Of a stretch of 20,019 nucleotides of DNA, positions 7,913 through 15,521 are shown one piece after another. A program made the translations under genes and the position numbers. The first letter of the stretch is position 1; each line of letters opens with the position of its first letter. The stretch comes from Methanocorpusculaceae archaeon UBA456 (GTDB taxonomy: Archaea; Halobacteriota; Methanomicrobia; Methanomicrobiales; Methanocorpusculaceae): NCBI GenBank assembly GCA_002496395.1, contig DAJQ01000001.1, positions 11,476 through 31,494 of the forward strand. Reading direction: 5' to 3'. The notes under the pieces were generated by a model. The model made no database searches. It worked only from the letters and a program-made list of their open reading frames with translations, and was not told the origin of the DNA.

Positions 7913-8320
7913 TTATGCTCCAAACTTTCTGGAATAGTACAGCCAGAAGAGAAGGTAGATGACCATGATCAGGACGATATTCTGCATGAGTGCATATCCC
8001 CAGACCAGGAGATTTGATGCACCTGCATAGTACCCGATGATGAGGATAAATAATGAGAAGAAGAGGAGGAGCAGCACTGATGTCTCAAGTGTCCTGACCG
8101 CGGTCTTCTCATAGATTGCCACCAGCCGCTCATCAATGATGATATTCAGCCACCTCCATATCCCGAAGAGGTAGAGCATCAGGGCAAGGAGCATAAAAAA
8201 AAGGAGGTCGAGGTTCCCGGAGGAAGCAGCCACCCAGATACCTCCGGCCAGCAGGATGGCGATGAGAACCATTGCTCCTTTTGACACGATCCGATTCATC
8301 CTGCAAGTAGTTGAGTTCAT
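7913..8320 (-). CDS. DUF2178-like small membrane protein
   Basis: About 135 residues. Four hydrophobic segments can be seen: two before the DERLVAIYEKTAVRT motif and two after it (LLLLFFSLFILIIGYYAGAS and a final segment to YLLFWLYYSRKF). The DERxxxIxEKxxxxT motif between membrane helix pairs marks the DUF2178 family, which commonly sits beside a short XRE regulator. Function is unknown; a role in sensing or in holding the regulator at the membrane is a guess. The frame opens at an ATG at 8356, but that codon lies in operator 1. ATGs at 8323, 8320 and 8299 are better. A weak TATA-like CTATTATTAG (about 8327-8336) would fit a near-leaderless start at 8299. The start is therefore uncertain. Confidence 0.8.
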   Translation of the reverse strand: MNSTTCRMNRIVSKGAMVLIAILLAGGIWVAASSGNLDLLFFMLLALMLYLFGIWRWLNIIIDERLVAIYEKTAVRTLETSVLLLLFFSLFILIIGYYAGASNLLVWGYALMQNIVLIMVIYLLFWLYYSRKFGA

Positions 8321-8355
8321 CATTCTAATAATAGATAGTGTCGGGGCTCCGGGCA

Positions 8356-8372
8356 TGTTACGATATGTAACA
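8356..8372. promoter_or_regulatory. Operator-like palindrome 1 (GTTAC-N5-GTAAC)
   Basis: TGTTACGATATGTAACA has perfect 6-bp inverted arms around a 5-bp centre. It is the leftmost of three copies and the nearest to the DUF2178/XRE genes, about 36-57 bp before their likely start. Confidence 0.75.
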
Positions 8373-8387
8373 CTCTCCTCGGGATGA

Positions 8388-8404
8388 TGTTACATTTTGT
8401 AACG
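8388..8404. promoter_or_regulatory. Operator-like palindrome 2 (GTTAC-N5-GTAAC)
   Basis: TGTTACATTTTGTAACG keeps both 5-bp arms perfectly and differs from its neighbours mainly in the centre. It starts exactly 32 bp after copy 1. Confidence 0.75.
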
Positions 8405-8419
8405 AGCGCCCGATCCTAC

Positions 8420-8436
8420 TGTTACAATATGTAACT
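8420..8436. promoter_or_regulatory. Operator-like palindrome 3 (GTTAC-N5-GTAAC)
   Basis: TGTTACAATATGTAACT has perfect arms. It starts exactly 32 bp after copy 2, and its right end touches the TATA box of the small gene at 8468. A bound protein would therefore occupy the BRE/TATA region, or stand just upstream as an activator. Confidence 0.78.
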
Positions 8437-8443
8437 TATATCG
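8435..8443 (+). promoter_or_regulatory. TATA box of the small regulator-like gene
   Basis: CTTATATCG agrees with the archaeal TATA consensus. Its centre lies about 29 bp before the ATG at 8468, so transcription would begin within a few bases of the start codon. The message would be leaderless or nearly so, and no ribosome binding site is seen, in agreement. Confidence 0.65.
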
Positions 8444-8467
8444 TCTCGCAGCTCCAATATCAGATCC

Positions 8468-8674
8468 ATGTCACGAGTGGTCAGGATTGCAGATGATGCC
8501 TATGAACGTGCAATTGCCTATGGCCCTTCCCTGAGCGAGGGGATACGGGTGATGGACGCTCTCATCCGTGAGTTACGATCAAGAAGTGAAATGCCATTTG
8601 ATCAGAAAACAATCGAACAGATGATCCGATCCGCTGTCCGTGATGAGATCGAGGCGGCGGTGTACCGTGGATAA
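8468..8674 (+). CDS. Small protein, possible ribbon-helix-helix DNA-binding protein
   Basis: 68 residues. I do not recognise a named family. The N-terminus SRVVRIADDAYERAIAYG, followed by SLSEGIRVMDALIRELRS, has the strand-helix-turn-helix rhythm of ribbon-helix-helix proteins: a short basic beta-strand, then a helix, a Gly-containing turn and a second helix. The C-terminal part (KTIEQMIRSAVRDEIEAAV) looks like an amphipathic helix. It begins right after three spaced palindromes and their TATA box, which would suit an autoregulated DNA-binding protein. No toxin gene lies beside it, so a toxin-antitoxin role is not supported. The AsnB-like gene follows after 54 bp. The RHH reading is an inference from pattern only. 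Confidence 0.75.
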   Translation: MSRVVRIADDAYERAIAYGPSLSEGIRVMDALIRELRSRSEMPFDQKTIEQMIRSAVRDEIEAAVYRG

Positions 8675-8728
8675 GAGCTATCAGGAATCCAGTATGATCA
8701 TGAGAAGCAGAATGCCGGAGTAACCTCA

Positions 8729-9745
8729 ATGGATACACAACTATCAATCCGTGGATGGGTGGAAGAGGGGGGTCTCCTTCTGACAGATGATCAGATCCAA
8801 TCCATTCTCGAAGAGGAGCCGTTAAGGGCCTGCCGTTTCGGTGGAGAGTTTGCGATCGAGTACGGAGCATACAGGCTCCGTGACTCCCTTGGCGTGGTAC
8901 CCGGCAACGCCCCTCCCGGTACCTTGCAGAAGAATGGTGAGACAATCTGCTGCATTGTTCCAGATCCGCCGGAGATGCTGCTTGAAGATGCCATCAGGGA
9001 AGCTGTTTCCCTCCGGAAGAGCGATAATAGCGTTGTTGCCCTCTCAGGAGGAATCGACTCCTCTCTCATCGCGGCTCTTGCCGTTCGCCCCTGCCTCGCC
9101 GTTGGCCTCCCCGGATCACATGATCTGATTCGTGCAGAAGAGGTGGCAGCTGCAATCGGGTGTGATATCATAACAGTAGAGATCGATCCCTCCCGTGTGG
9201 AGCTGGTACTTCGGCAGATACTCTCACTCCTCCCTTCCATCAATCCGGTTGATGCCTCGATTGCCACAACCTCCTTCTTCCTCTGTGAAGCAGCTGCCGA
9301 TCATGGATATGATCGGATCATCTCCGGGCAGGGGGCTGACGAACTCTTCTGCGGATATACCAGGTACCTTGAGAGTACTGATCTCACAGCAGACAGAACG
9401 GCAGATATCGCAGACCTCCCAAGACAGCTTGCCCGTGATCAGGCAGTTGGTGGACTCTTTTCCGTCTGGATCTCCCTTCCATACCTTGATAGCAGGGTCG
9501 TGCGCGCCGCAGATCGAATTCCGGTTGGTGAGATGATCCAGTCAGGGGTCAGAAAATTCCCTCTCCGATCGGTAGCTTCTGCATATCTGCCCGAGGATAT
9601 CGCATGGTACGAGAAGAAAGCGATGCAGTATGGCAGTGGTATCTGGAAGGTTATCCGTGATCGTGCACGGGAAAGAGGTTTTAAACGAGCCGTACAAGGG
9701 TACATGAAGTATATTCAGGATGGTAGGGCAGAGCATGGTATCTAA
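8729..9745 (+). CDS. Asparagine synthetase-like PP-loop protein lacking the glutaminase site
   Basis: 338 residues, against 500-630 for full AsnB. The synthetase domain is clear. The PP-loop ATP-pyrophosphatase motif is ALSGGIDSS (104-112), and ISGQGADELFCGY (199-211) is the AsnB signature that binds aspartate/AMP. The first 95 residues hold no catalytic Cys2 and are too short for a class II glutaminase. FGGEFAIEYGAYRLRDSLGVVP (38-58) still resembles the last strands of that domain, so it looks like a shrunken remnant. The enzyme may use ammonia, take a different amino group donor, or amidate another acceptor. GGAG 8 nt before the ATG at 8729 supports the start. The end overlaps gatC by 11 bp, suggesting a coupled role with Asn-tRNA formation. 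Confidence 0.88.
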   Translation: MDTQLSIRGWVEEGGLLLTDDQIQSILEEEPLRACRFGGEFAIEYGAYRLRDSLGVVPGNAPPGTLQKNGETICCIVPDPPEMLLEDAIREAVSLRKSDNSVVALSGGIDSSLIAALAVRPCLAVGLPGSHDLIRAEEVAAAIGCDIITVEIDPSRVELVLRQILSLLPSINPVDASIATTSFFLCEAAADHGYDRIISGQGADELFCGYTRYLESTDLTADRTADIADLPRQLARDQAVGGLFSVWISLPYLDSRVVRAADRIPVGEMIQSGVRKFPLRSVASAYLPEDIAWYEKKAMQYGSGIWKVIRDRARERGFKRAVQGYMKYIQDGRAEHGI

Positions 9746-10004
9746 AGAGGATGTAGCACATATCGCCACAATCGCCGATATCGGCGTTGATGAGTCAGAA
9801 CTGGAACTTTTTACCGACCAGTTCAATGCAATACTAGATTATTTTGATGTACTTGATTCTGTTCCGGTGGGGGGTGATGCAGCCCCTCTGCGGGCGAATG
9901 TCTTCCGGGATGACGAGGTTGTACCCTCCCTCCCACATGATGAGGTCCTGATGAATGCAACTGATCCGGAAGATGGATTCATCCGGGCCCCGAGGGTGAT
10001 CTGA
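9735..10004 (+). CDS. gatC: Asp-tRNA(Asn)/Glu-tRNA(Gln) amidotransferase subunit C
   Basis: 89 residues from the ATG at 9735. GatC is the small linker that wraps around GatA and GatB. MVSKEDVAHIATIADIGV at the N-terminus and the C-terminal DGFIRAPRVI, preceded by LRANVFRDDEVVPSLP, are typical. An in-frame ATG at 9720 would add five residues. The start at 9735 fits the family better and overlaps the AsnB-like gene by 11 bp. gatA follows after a single base. Confidence 0.9.
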   Translation: MVSKEDVAHIATIADIGVDESELELFTDQFNAILDYFDVLDSVPVGGDAAPLRANVFRDDEVVPSLPHDEVLMNATDPEDGFIRAPRVI

Positions 10005-10005
10005 G

Positions 10006-11304
10006 ATGGGATCCAGATACTCGTTTGCCCATTCTGATCCCCACAACGCCTTCATCACCATCTGCCGTGAGGCTGAGTATGGCGAAGGTCCGCTCTCCGG
10101 CATCCCGGTTGCTGTCAAGGACAATATCTCGACAGCGGGAATAGAGACCACATGCGGCTCAAATATCCTCAAAGGCTATATCCCACCTTATGATGCCCAT
10201 GTTATCACCCTTCTCCGGTCAGCAGGTGCTGCGATCGTTGGTAAGACCAATATGGATGAGTTTGGAATGGGCACTACCACCGAAACCTCTGCATTCGGAC
10301 CAACACTCAATCCCGCCGATCCGACACGGGCACCCGGTGGCTCGTCAGGGGGATCGGCTGCTGCTGTTGCATCAGGAATGGTACCCATGGCCCTTGGCAC
10401 AGATACCGGCGGCTCCGTCCGCTGTCCCGCCTCCTTCTGTGGAGTCGTCGGCCTGAAACCGACCTATGGCCGTGTCTCCCGGTACGGTCTGATTGCCTAT
10501 GCCAATTCTATGGAGCAGATCGGACCCCTTGCAGAGAATGTCAGGGACTGCGCTCTTTTGTATTCTGTCATTGCCGGTCATGATCCACGCGACGGGACCA
10601 GTCTGGATCTTCCTGCACCTGCTCCCCTGAAACCGGAGATTGCCGGAAAACGGATCGGAGTCCCTGCGGAATTTTTCGGGGAAGGGGTCGATCCTGCCGT
10701 GGCATCTGCTGTCCGATCGGGAATAGACCGGCTTGAAGGACTGGGTGCTGAGATCATCTCCTGCTCCATGCCGAGCATGCAGTATGCTCTCGCCGCATAC
10801 TATGTCACCTCGATGAGCGAGGCAAGCTCAAATCTTGGCAGGTATGACGGGGTCAGGTATGGCACTGCACCTGATTTCGTCCGTTCCTGGCATGATGCAT
10901 ACTCTCATATCCGGAAGACCGGGTTTGGTGAAGAGGTCCGCCGACGAATCCTGCTCGGCAGTTTTGCACTCTCGGCCGGGTATCAGGGGAAGTATTATGC
11001 AAAAGCACAGGCAGCACGGCAGATGGTGCGGAATGATTTTGCCCGCCTCTTCAAGACTGTTGATATGCTTGCGGGCCCGACAATGCCCTGTGTTGCTCTC
11101 CCCCTCGGAGAGACGAGTGACCCGCTCTCGATGTATCTTGCTGATATCCTGACGGTTCCGGCAAACCTTGCGGGGGTTCCTGCACTTTCAGTTCCCTGTG
11201 GCACTGCACATAACCTCCCTGTTGGCCTCCAGCTGATCGGACAACACGGTGCAGAGGATGAGATTCTTTCGGCTGCACTTGCCTTTGAGGAGGGTTCGGC
11301 ATGA
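10006..11304 (+). CDS. gatA: Asp-tRNA(Asn)/Glu-tRNA(Gln) amidotransferase subunit A
   Basis: 432 residues, short compared with bacterial GatA (about 480) because of a reduced N-terminus. This amidase subunit frees ammonia from glutamine and channels it to GatB. The Ser-cis-Ser-Lys triad is intact: Lys38 in VAVKDNIS, cis-Ser113 in GGSSGGSAAA, and the nucleophile Ser137 in TDTGGSVR. The Lys-Ser-Ser spacings (75 and 24 residues) equal those of known GatA. The ATG at 10006 comes one base after the gatC stop. GGGTGATC a few bases earlier is a strong ribosome binding site. The gatB start overlaps the end by 4 bp. Confidence 0.96.
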   Translation: MGSRYSFAHSDPHNAFITICREAEYGEGPLSGIPVAVKDNISTAGIETTCGSNILKGYIPPYDAHVITLLRSAGAAIVGKTNMDEFGMGTTTETSAFGPTLNPADPTRAPGGSSGGSAAAVASGMVPMALGTDTGGSVRCPASFCGVVGLKPTYGRVSRYGLIAYANSMEQIGPLAENVRDCALLYSVIAGHDPRDGTSLDLPAPAPLKPEIAGKRIGVPAEFFGEGVDPAVASAVRSGIDRLEGLGAEIISCSMPSMQYALAAYYVTSMSEASSNLGRYDGVRYGTAPDFVRSWHDAYSHIRKTGFGEEVRRRILLGSFALSAGYQGKYYAKAQAARQMVRNDFARLFKTVDMLAGPTMPCVALPLGETSDPLSMYLADILTVPANLAGVPALSVPCGTAHNLPVGLQLIGQHGAEDEILSAALAFEEGSA

Positions 11305-12713
11305 CTGTTATCATCGGGCTTGAGATTCACTGCCAGCTGAATACGAAGACGAAACTCTTCTGCGGCTGTTCAACCGATTACCGTGATGACGGGCCAAACA
11401 CCCATGTCTGCCCGGTCTGCCTTGGTCTTCCGGGAACGCTGCCGGTTTTGAACAAACAGGCGGTTCTGTATGCACTGAAGGTTGCAAAAGCTCTCCACTG
11501 TGAGGTTCCTGCATACTCTGAATTTGCACGGAAGAACTATTTCTACCCGGATCTTCCAAAAGCATTTCAGATCACCCAGTATGACAAGCCTCTCGCACTT
11601 GGAGGGTATATCGATATCGAGGCTGAGGCGGGCGGTGAGAAGCGGGTTGAACTTACCCGGATCCACATGGAGGAGGATCCCGGCCGGCTTGTTCATAAAG
11701 GAAGCGGTGATCGCGGCCGCTACACCCTTGTCGATTACAATCGTTCAGGAGTTCCGTTAATTGAGATCGTAACCGAACCCCAGCTCTCCTCACCAAAAGA
11801 GGCACGGAGATTTTTGAATAAGCTTCGGGCAACACTGGAATATCTCGGCATCTATGATTCCGAACGGGAGGGATCACTCCGTGTTGATGCCAACATCTCG
11901 ATCAAAGGATATGAACGGGTTGAGGTGAAGAATATCACCAGTTATAAGGGGGTTGAGAAAGCCCTCACCTTTGAGATAACACGGCAGAAAGGGATGATCC
12001 GGAGAAATGCAACGATCGTTCGTGAAACACGGCATTACCAGGAAGCACGTGGTGTCACCACCTCCGCCCGTTCAAAGGAGATGGAGCATGATTACCGGTA
12101 CTTCCCTGAGCCCGATCTCGCCCCGCTTGAGGTCAGTTCATGGGTTGAGGAGATTCCTCTCCCCGAGCTGCCTGATGCACGACGGGATCGGTTCATGCAG
12201 CAGTACGGTCTCTCCCTAAACCATGCCCGGACCCTGACCGGGGATCTGAAGCTTGCTGAATTCTTCGAGGAAGTCGCCTCAGATATGCCGGAGATCGCCG
12301 CTCCATGGACTGCTGATATTCTCCTTGGAGAGCTGAATTACCGGGATATGCCGGTGACAAAGGTGCCGGTTCCCCACTATCGTGCCCTCCTTCTGGAAGT
12401 GAAGAAGGGTTCGGTCACTGATACATCAGCAGTCGAGGTCATGCGGCTCATCCTCAACCAGGTGATGGAGGGACAGCAGCCGGAGATGCCCGGGGAGATC
12501 ATCGCCCGTCTTGGACTTTCAAAGGAGAAAGGCGATTCAATTGTTGATACTGTCGCCTCGGTTCTCAAGGAACATGAAGCGGCAGTTGCCGATCACCGGG
12601 CTGGAAAGGCGGGGGCAATCAACTTCCTCGTCGGCCAGGTGATGAAGGCAACACGAGGGCGTGCAGATCCAAAAGAGATCGCGAAAATAATCGCTGATCT
12701 CCTTAAGGACTAA
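11301..12713 (+). CDS. gatB: Asp-tRNA(Asn)/Glu-tRNA(Gln) amidotransferase subunit B
   Basis: 470 residues, full length. GatB activates the Asp or Glu on mischarged tRNA with ATP and amidates it. The N-terminal IGLEIHCQLNTKTKLFC is the family hallmark. Cys21, Cys23, Cys37 and Cys40 form the zinc site. KNYFYPDLPKAFQITQYD, LTRIHMEEDPGRLVH and DYNRSGVPLIEIVTEP are conserved kinase-domain stretches. The C-terminal YqeY-like tail ends near GRADPKEIAKIIADLL. Since archaea use GatDE for Gln-tRNA, this GatCAB probably makes Asn-tRNA(Asn). GGAGGG with a 6-nt spacer lies before the ATG, inside the end of gatA (ATGA overlap). Confidence 0.96.
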   Translation: MTVIIGLEIHCQLNTKTKLFCGCSTDYRDDGPNTHVCPVCLGLPGTLPVLNKQAVLYALKVAKALHCEVPAYSEFARKNYFYPDLPKAFQITQYDKPLALGGYIDIEAEAGGEKRVELTRIHMEEDPGRLVHKGSGDRGRYTLVDYNRSGVPLIEIVTEPQLSSPKEARRFLNKLRATLEYLGIYDSEREGSLRVDANISIKGYERVEVKNITSYKGVEKALTFEITRQKGMIRRNATIVRETRHYQEARGVTTSARSKEMEHDYRYFPEPDLAPLEVSSWVEEIPLPELPDARRDRFMQQYGLSLNHARTLTGDLKLAEFFEEVASDMPEIAAPWTADILLGELNYRDMPVTKVPVPHYRALLLEVKKGSVTDTSAVEVMRLILNQVMEGQQPEMPGEIIARLGLSKEKGDSIVDTVASVLKEHEAAVADHRAGKAGAINFLVGQVMKATRGRADPKEIAKIIADLLKD

Positions 12714-12731
12714 TTGGAGGTTGTGTTTTCC

Positions 12732-15521
12732 GTGCATCTGATAATTGCTGAGAAGAATATTGCTGCAAGGCGGATCGCCGAAATACTTGCTGGCAAAGGG
12801 AAACTCTCGACAAAAAAGGACGGTTCTGTCTTTGTCTATGAGTTTGGTGATACCAAAGTCATGGGACTGCGGGGCCATGTTGTTGAGGTTGATTTTGAGC
12901 CCGGATATGATAACTGGCGGAGTGCAACCCATCCTCCCCGGTCACTGATTGAAGCGGGGATCATCAAGAGAGCTACTGAGGCGAAACTCGTCTCCATCCT
13001 TCAGAAGGCAGCTAAAAGAGCAGATCTCGTTACGATCGCTACTGACTACGATACCGAAGGTGAACTCATCGGTAAAGAAGCATATGAGCTTGTCCGTGCC
13101 GTGAATAAGACTGTTTCGATTGATCGTGCCCGCTTCTCTGCTATCACACCTGAAGAGATACAGAGGGCATTTGCAGAGACACAACCACTGGATTTCAACC
13201 TCGCCGCAGCCGGCGAAACCCGGCAGATCGTGGATCTCGTCTGGGGCGCATCCTTAACCCGCTTCATCTCGATTGCGGCAAAACGCGGTGGGGGGAATAT
13301 TCTCTCTGTCGGCCGTGTCCAGAGCCCGACACTGGCGATGATTGTTGAGAGGGAACGGGAGATTGAGGCGTTTGTCCCCGAAACATACTGGATGGTCGGA
13401 ATTGATTCTGAAAAGGATGGATCTGCTATTGAAGCACGGCATACGCATGGCAGATTCAAAGAGAAGGCCGATGCAGAAGCAGCTGTTCGTGGTAGCATAC
13501 CGCCGCTCACCGTCACCGAGGTTATTGAGGGGGAGAAGAATGATCGTGCCCCATCCCCACTTGATACAACGACACTGATCGTTGCTGCCGGGAGGCTTGG
13601 CTACTCGGCTGCAAACGCGATGCGGGTTGCAGAAGATCTCTATATGAACGGATTCATCTCCTATCCCAGAACCGACAATACCGTCTATTCAAAGAGTCTT
13701 AATCTGAAAGGCATTGTCCAGGATCTCTCTCACGGTGTCTTTTCAGAGGATGGCAGATGGGTGCTTGCCAATATGCGGCCACACCCTACCCGTGGCAAGA
13801 AAGAGACGACCGACCACCCGCCGATTCACCCCACAAGCTATGGGAGCCCTGACAAGATCGGCGAAGGTGCCTGGAAGCTCTATGAGTTCATTGTCAGGCG
13901 CTTCTTTGCAACCCTCTCCCCGGATGCGAAATGGAAGACGCTGAAGGTGAATATGACAGCAGGAAACGAGCCCTATACTACCACCGGCAGCAGGCTTGTT
14001 GTACCGGGGTACCGGAGCATCTACCCGTACTCGGATGCAAAAGAGCTCATCCTCCCGGAGCTGACTACCGGAATGATCCTTCCAATAAAAGCCGTTCATC
14101 TTGATGAGAAAGAGACAAAACCACCGGCACGCTATACCCAGAGCCGCCTGATCCAGCGGATGGAGGAACTTGGTCTTGGTACGAAGAGTACGCGACATGA
14201 AGTGATCCAGAAACTCATCGGACGGAAATATATCGAAGGCAATCCATTGCGCCCAACGCTTGTTGGACGTGCTGTCACCGATACACTCTCCACCTATGCC
14301 GATACCATCACCCGGCCGGAGATGACGCGATCGCTTGAAGATCATATGAACCAGATCAAGGTGGGCGAGAAGCAGTCCGCAGATGTGCTTGCAGAATCCC
14401 GGGAGATGCTCAACTGCGTCTTCAGCCAGCTTGAGGCAAATGAGCAGATGATCGGGGATGATATCATGGATATGACGGTTGAGGAGTCGATCGTCGGCCC
14501 CTGCCCGGTCTGCGGCCATTCACTCAGGATCCGGAGGATGGGTTCATCCCAGTTCATCGGGTGCATGCACTACCCGGACTGCACGTTCAATATCAGCCTT
14601 CCACCCGGTACCTGGGGGGGTGCGGTCAGGACAAAAGAGATCTGCCCCTCTCACTCCCTCCATCATATCAGCCTTGTGAGAAAAGGAGCCCGCCCCTGGG
14701 ATCTCGGTTGCCCTCTCTGCTCCCATATCGCCTCCAACAAAGAGGCACTGGGGATGATCCCCGACTTTAGTGAGGAGATGCTCACCTCACTACATGCACA
14801 TCACCTGTATTCGATCATCGATCTCATTGGACAAAATACCGATGCTCTCGCAGAGATTCTTGGAATCTCCCCTCAGAAAGCAAAATCCATTCAGAAGGGT
14901 GCCGAGGAGGTGATCGCTCTTCTGAAACGAAGGACCGAGATGAAGAAGTTCATCCGCTCCCATATTACTCCACGAAGAGGAAGGAGCCCGGCAAAGGTTG
15001 CCAATGTGCTTATTGAAGCGGGTGTGTGTGATATCACCGCACTTGGCCGGGCTGATGGCGCCTTGCTGAAAAAAGCCGGTGTTTCCGGAGAAGAAGCCGA
15101 AACACTCATCAGAGAAGCAAAGATGGAGAGCGATACCAGAATTCTGCGGGAGATGGGCATTCCTGCTGCATCACTGAAGAAGTATCAGGCAGCAGGGATC
15201 ACTTCGCCTGAGGACTTTACCCGGATACATCCTGCCGGGATTGCGGTAGCATCAGGTGTCACCATTGAGACGGTGATCAAACATGTATCTCTGGTATGCG
15301 AATATTATAACCAAAAAGCTCCTGAGAAGATCACCAATGCCACGTTCAGGAAAGGACAGGCCGAGCTCCTTCTGCTTCCTGGTGTCGGTGAGTCAACGCT
15401 TCAGAAACTTGCAGCTGCTGGCATTTATAATCGCAAAACACTTCTGGATGCGGGAGATCAAATCCCCGGCATCTCCCCGGATGTGCTGGCATCACTAAAA
15501 AAACAGGCGGCAAAACCATGA
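12732..15521 (+). CDS. topA: DNA topoisomerase I (type IA) with helix-hairpin-helix tail
   Basis: 929 residues from the GTG at 12732. It relaxes negative supercoils through a transient 5'-phosphotyrosine link. The TOPRIM domain begins at MHLIIAEKNIAARRIAEIL, with ATDYDTEGELIG holding the acidic metal site. The active-site tyrosine is Tyr311 in FISYPRTDN. A C4-type zinc ribbon starts at Cys591 (CPVCGHSLRIRR...GCMHYPDC), and a second Cys/His pair set follows (CPSHSLHH...CPLCSH). From about residue 680 to the end there are several helix-hairpin-helix-like units such as LLLPGVGESTLQKLAAAGI. The frame also opens at a TTG at 12714, but GGAGGT at 12716-12721 lies 10 nt before the GTG at 12732 and fixes that start. 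It follows gatB closely. Confidence 0.95.
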   Translation: MHLIIAEKNIAARRIAEILAGKGKLSTKKDGSVFVYEFGDTKVMGLRGHVVEVDFEPGYDNWRSATHPPRSLIEAGIIKRATEAKLVSILQKAAKRADLVTIATDYDTEGELIGKEAYELVRAVNKTVSIDRARFSAITPEEIQRAFAETQPLDFNLAAAGETRQIVDLVWGASLTRFISIAAKRGGGNILSVGRVQSPTLAMIVEREREIEAFVPETYWMVGIDSEKDGSAIEARHTHGRFKEKADAEAAVRGSIPPLTVTEVIEGEKNDRAPSPLDTTTLIVAAGRLGYSAANAMRVAEDLYMNGFISYPRTDNTVYSKSLNLKGIVQDLSHGVFSEDGRWVLANMRPHPTRGKKETTDHPPIHPTSYGSPDKIGEGAWKLYEFIVRRFFATLSPDAKWKTLKVNMTAGNEPYTTTGSRLVVPGYRSIYPYSDAKELILPELTTGMILPIKAVHLDEKETKPPARYTQSRLIQRMEELGLGTKSTRHEVIQKLIGRKYIEGNPLRPTLVGRAVTDTLSTYADTITRPEMTRSLEDHMNQIKVGEKQSADVLAESREMLNCVFSQLEANEQMIGDDIMDMTVEESIVGPCPVCGHSLRIRRMGSSQFIGCMHYPDCTFNISLPPGTWGGAVRTKEICPSHSLHHISLVRKGARPWDLGCPLCSHIASNKEALGMIPDFSEEMLTSLHAHHLYSIIDLIGQNTDALAEILGISPQKAKSIQKGAEEVIALLKRRTEMKKFIRSHITPRRGRSPAKVANVLIEAGVCDITALGRADGALLKKAGVSGEEAETLIREAKMESDTRILREMGIPAASLKKYQAAGITSPEDFTRIHPAGIAVASGVTIETVIKHVSLVCEYYNQKAPEKITNATFRKGQAELLLLPGVGESTLQKLAAAGIYNRKTLLDAGDQIPGISPDVLASLKKQAAKP

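Noticed and set aside
8356..8436. The three evenly spaced repeats as a short CRISPR array
   Set aside because: The repeats are 17 bp with 15-bp gaps, too short for CRISPR repeats and spacers. No cas gene is near, and the third copy abuts a TATA box, as an operator would.
8562..8945. 127-codon minus-strand frame across the small gene and the AsnB-like start
   Set aside because: It overlaps two plus-strand genes with better support and has low-complexity His/Arg/Ser composition.
8468..9745. Toxin-antitoxin pair made of the small RHH-like protein and its neighbour
   Set aside because: The neighbour is a clear synthetase-domain protein and not a toxin, and the genes are 54 bp apart with a separate ribosome binding site.
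12714..12731. TTG at 12714 as the topA start
   Set aside because: The GGAGGT directly after it would be coding. With a 10-nt spacer it points to the GTG at 12732, which also gives the usual MHLIIAEKN N-terminus.
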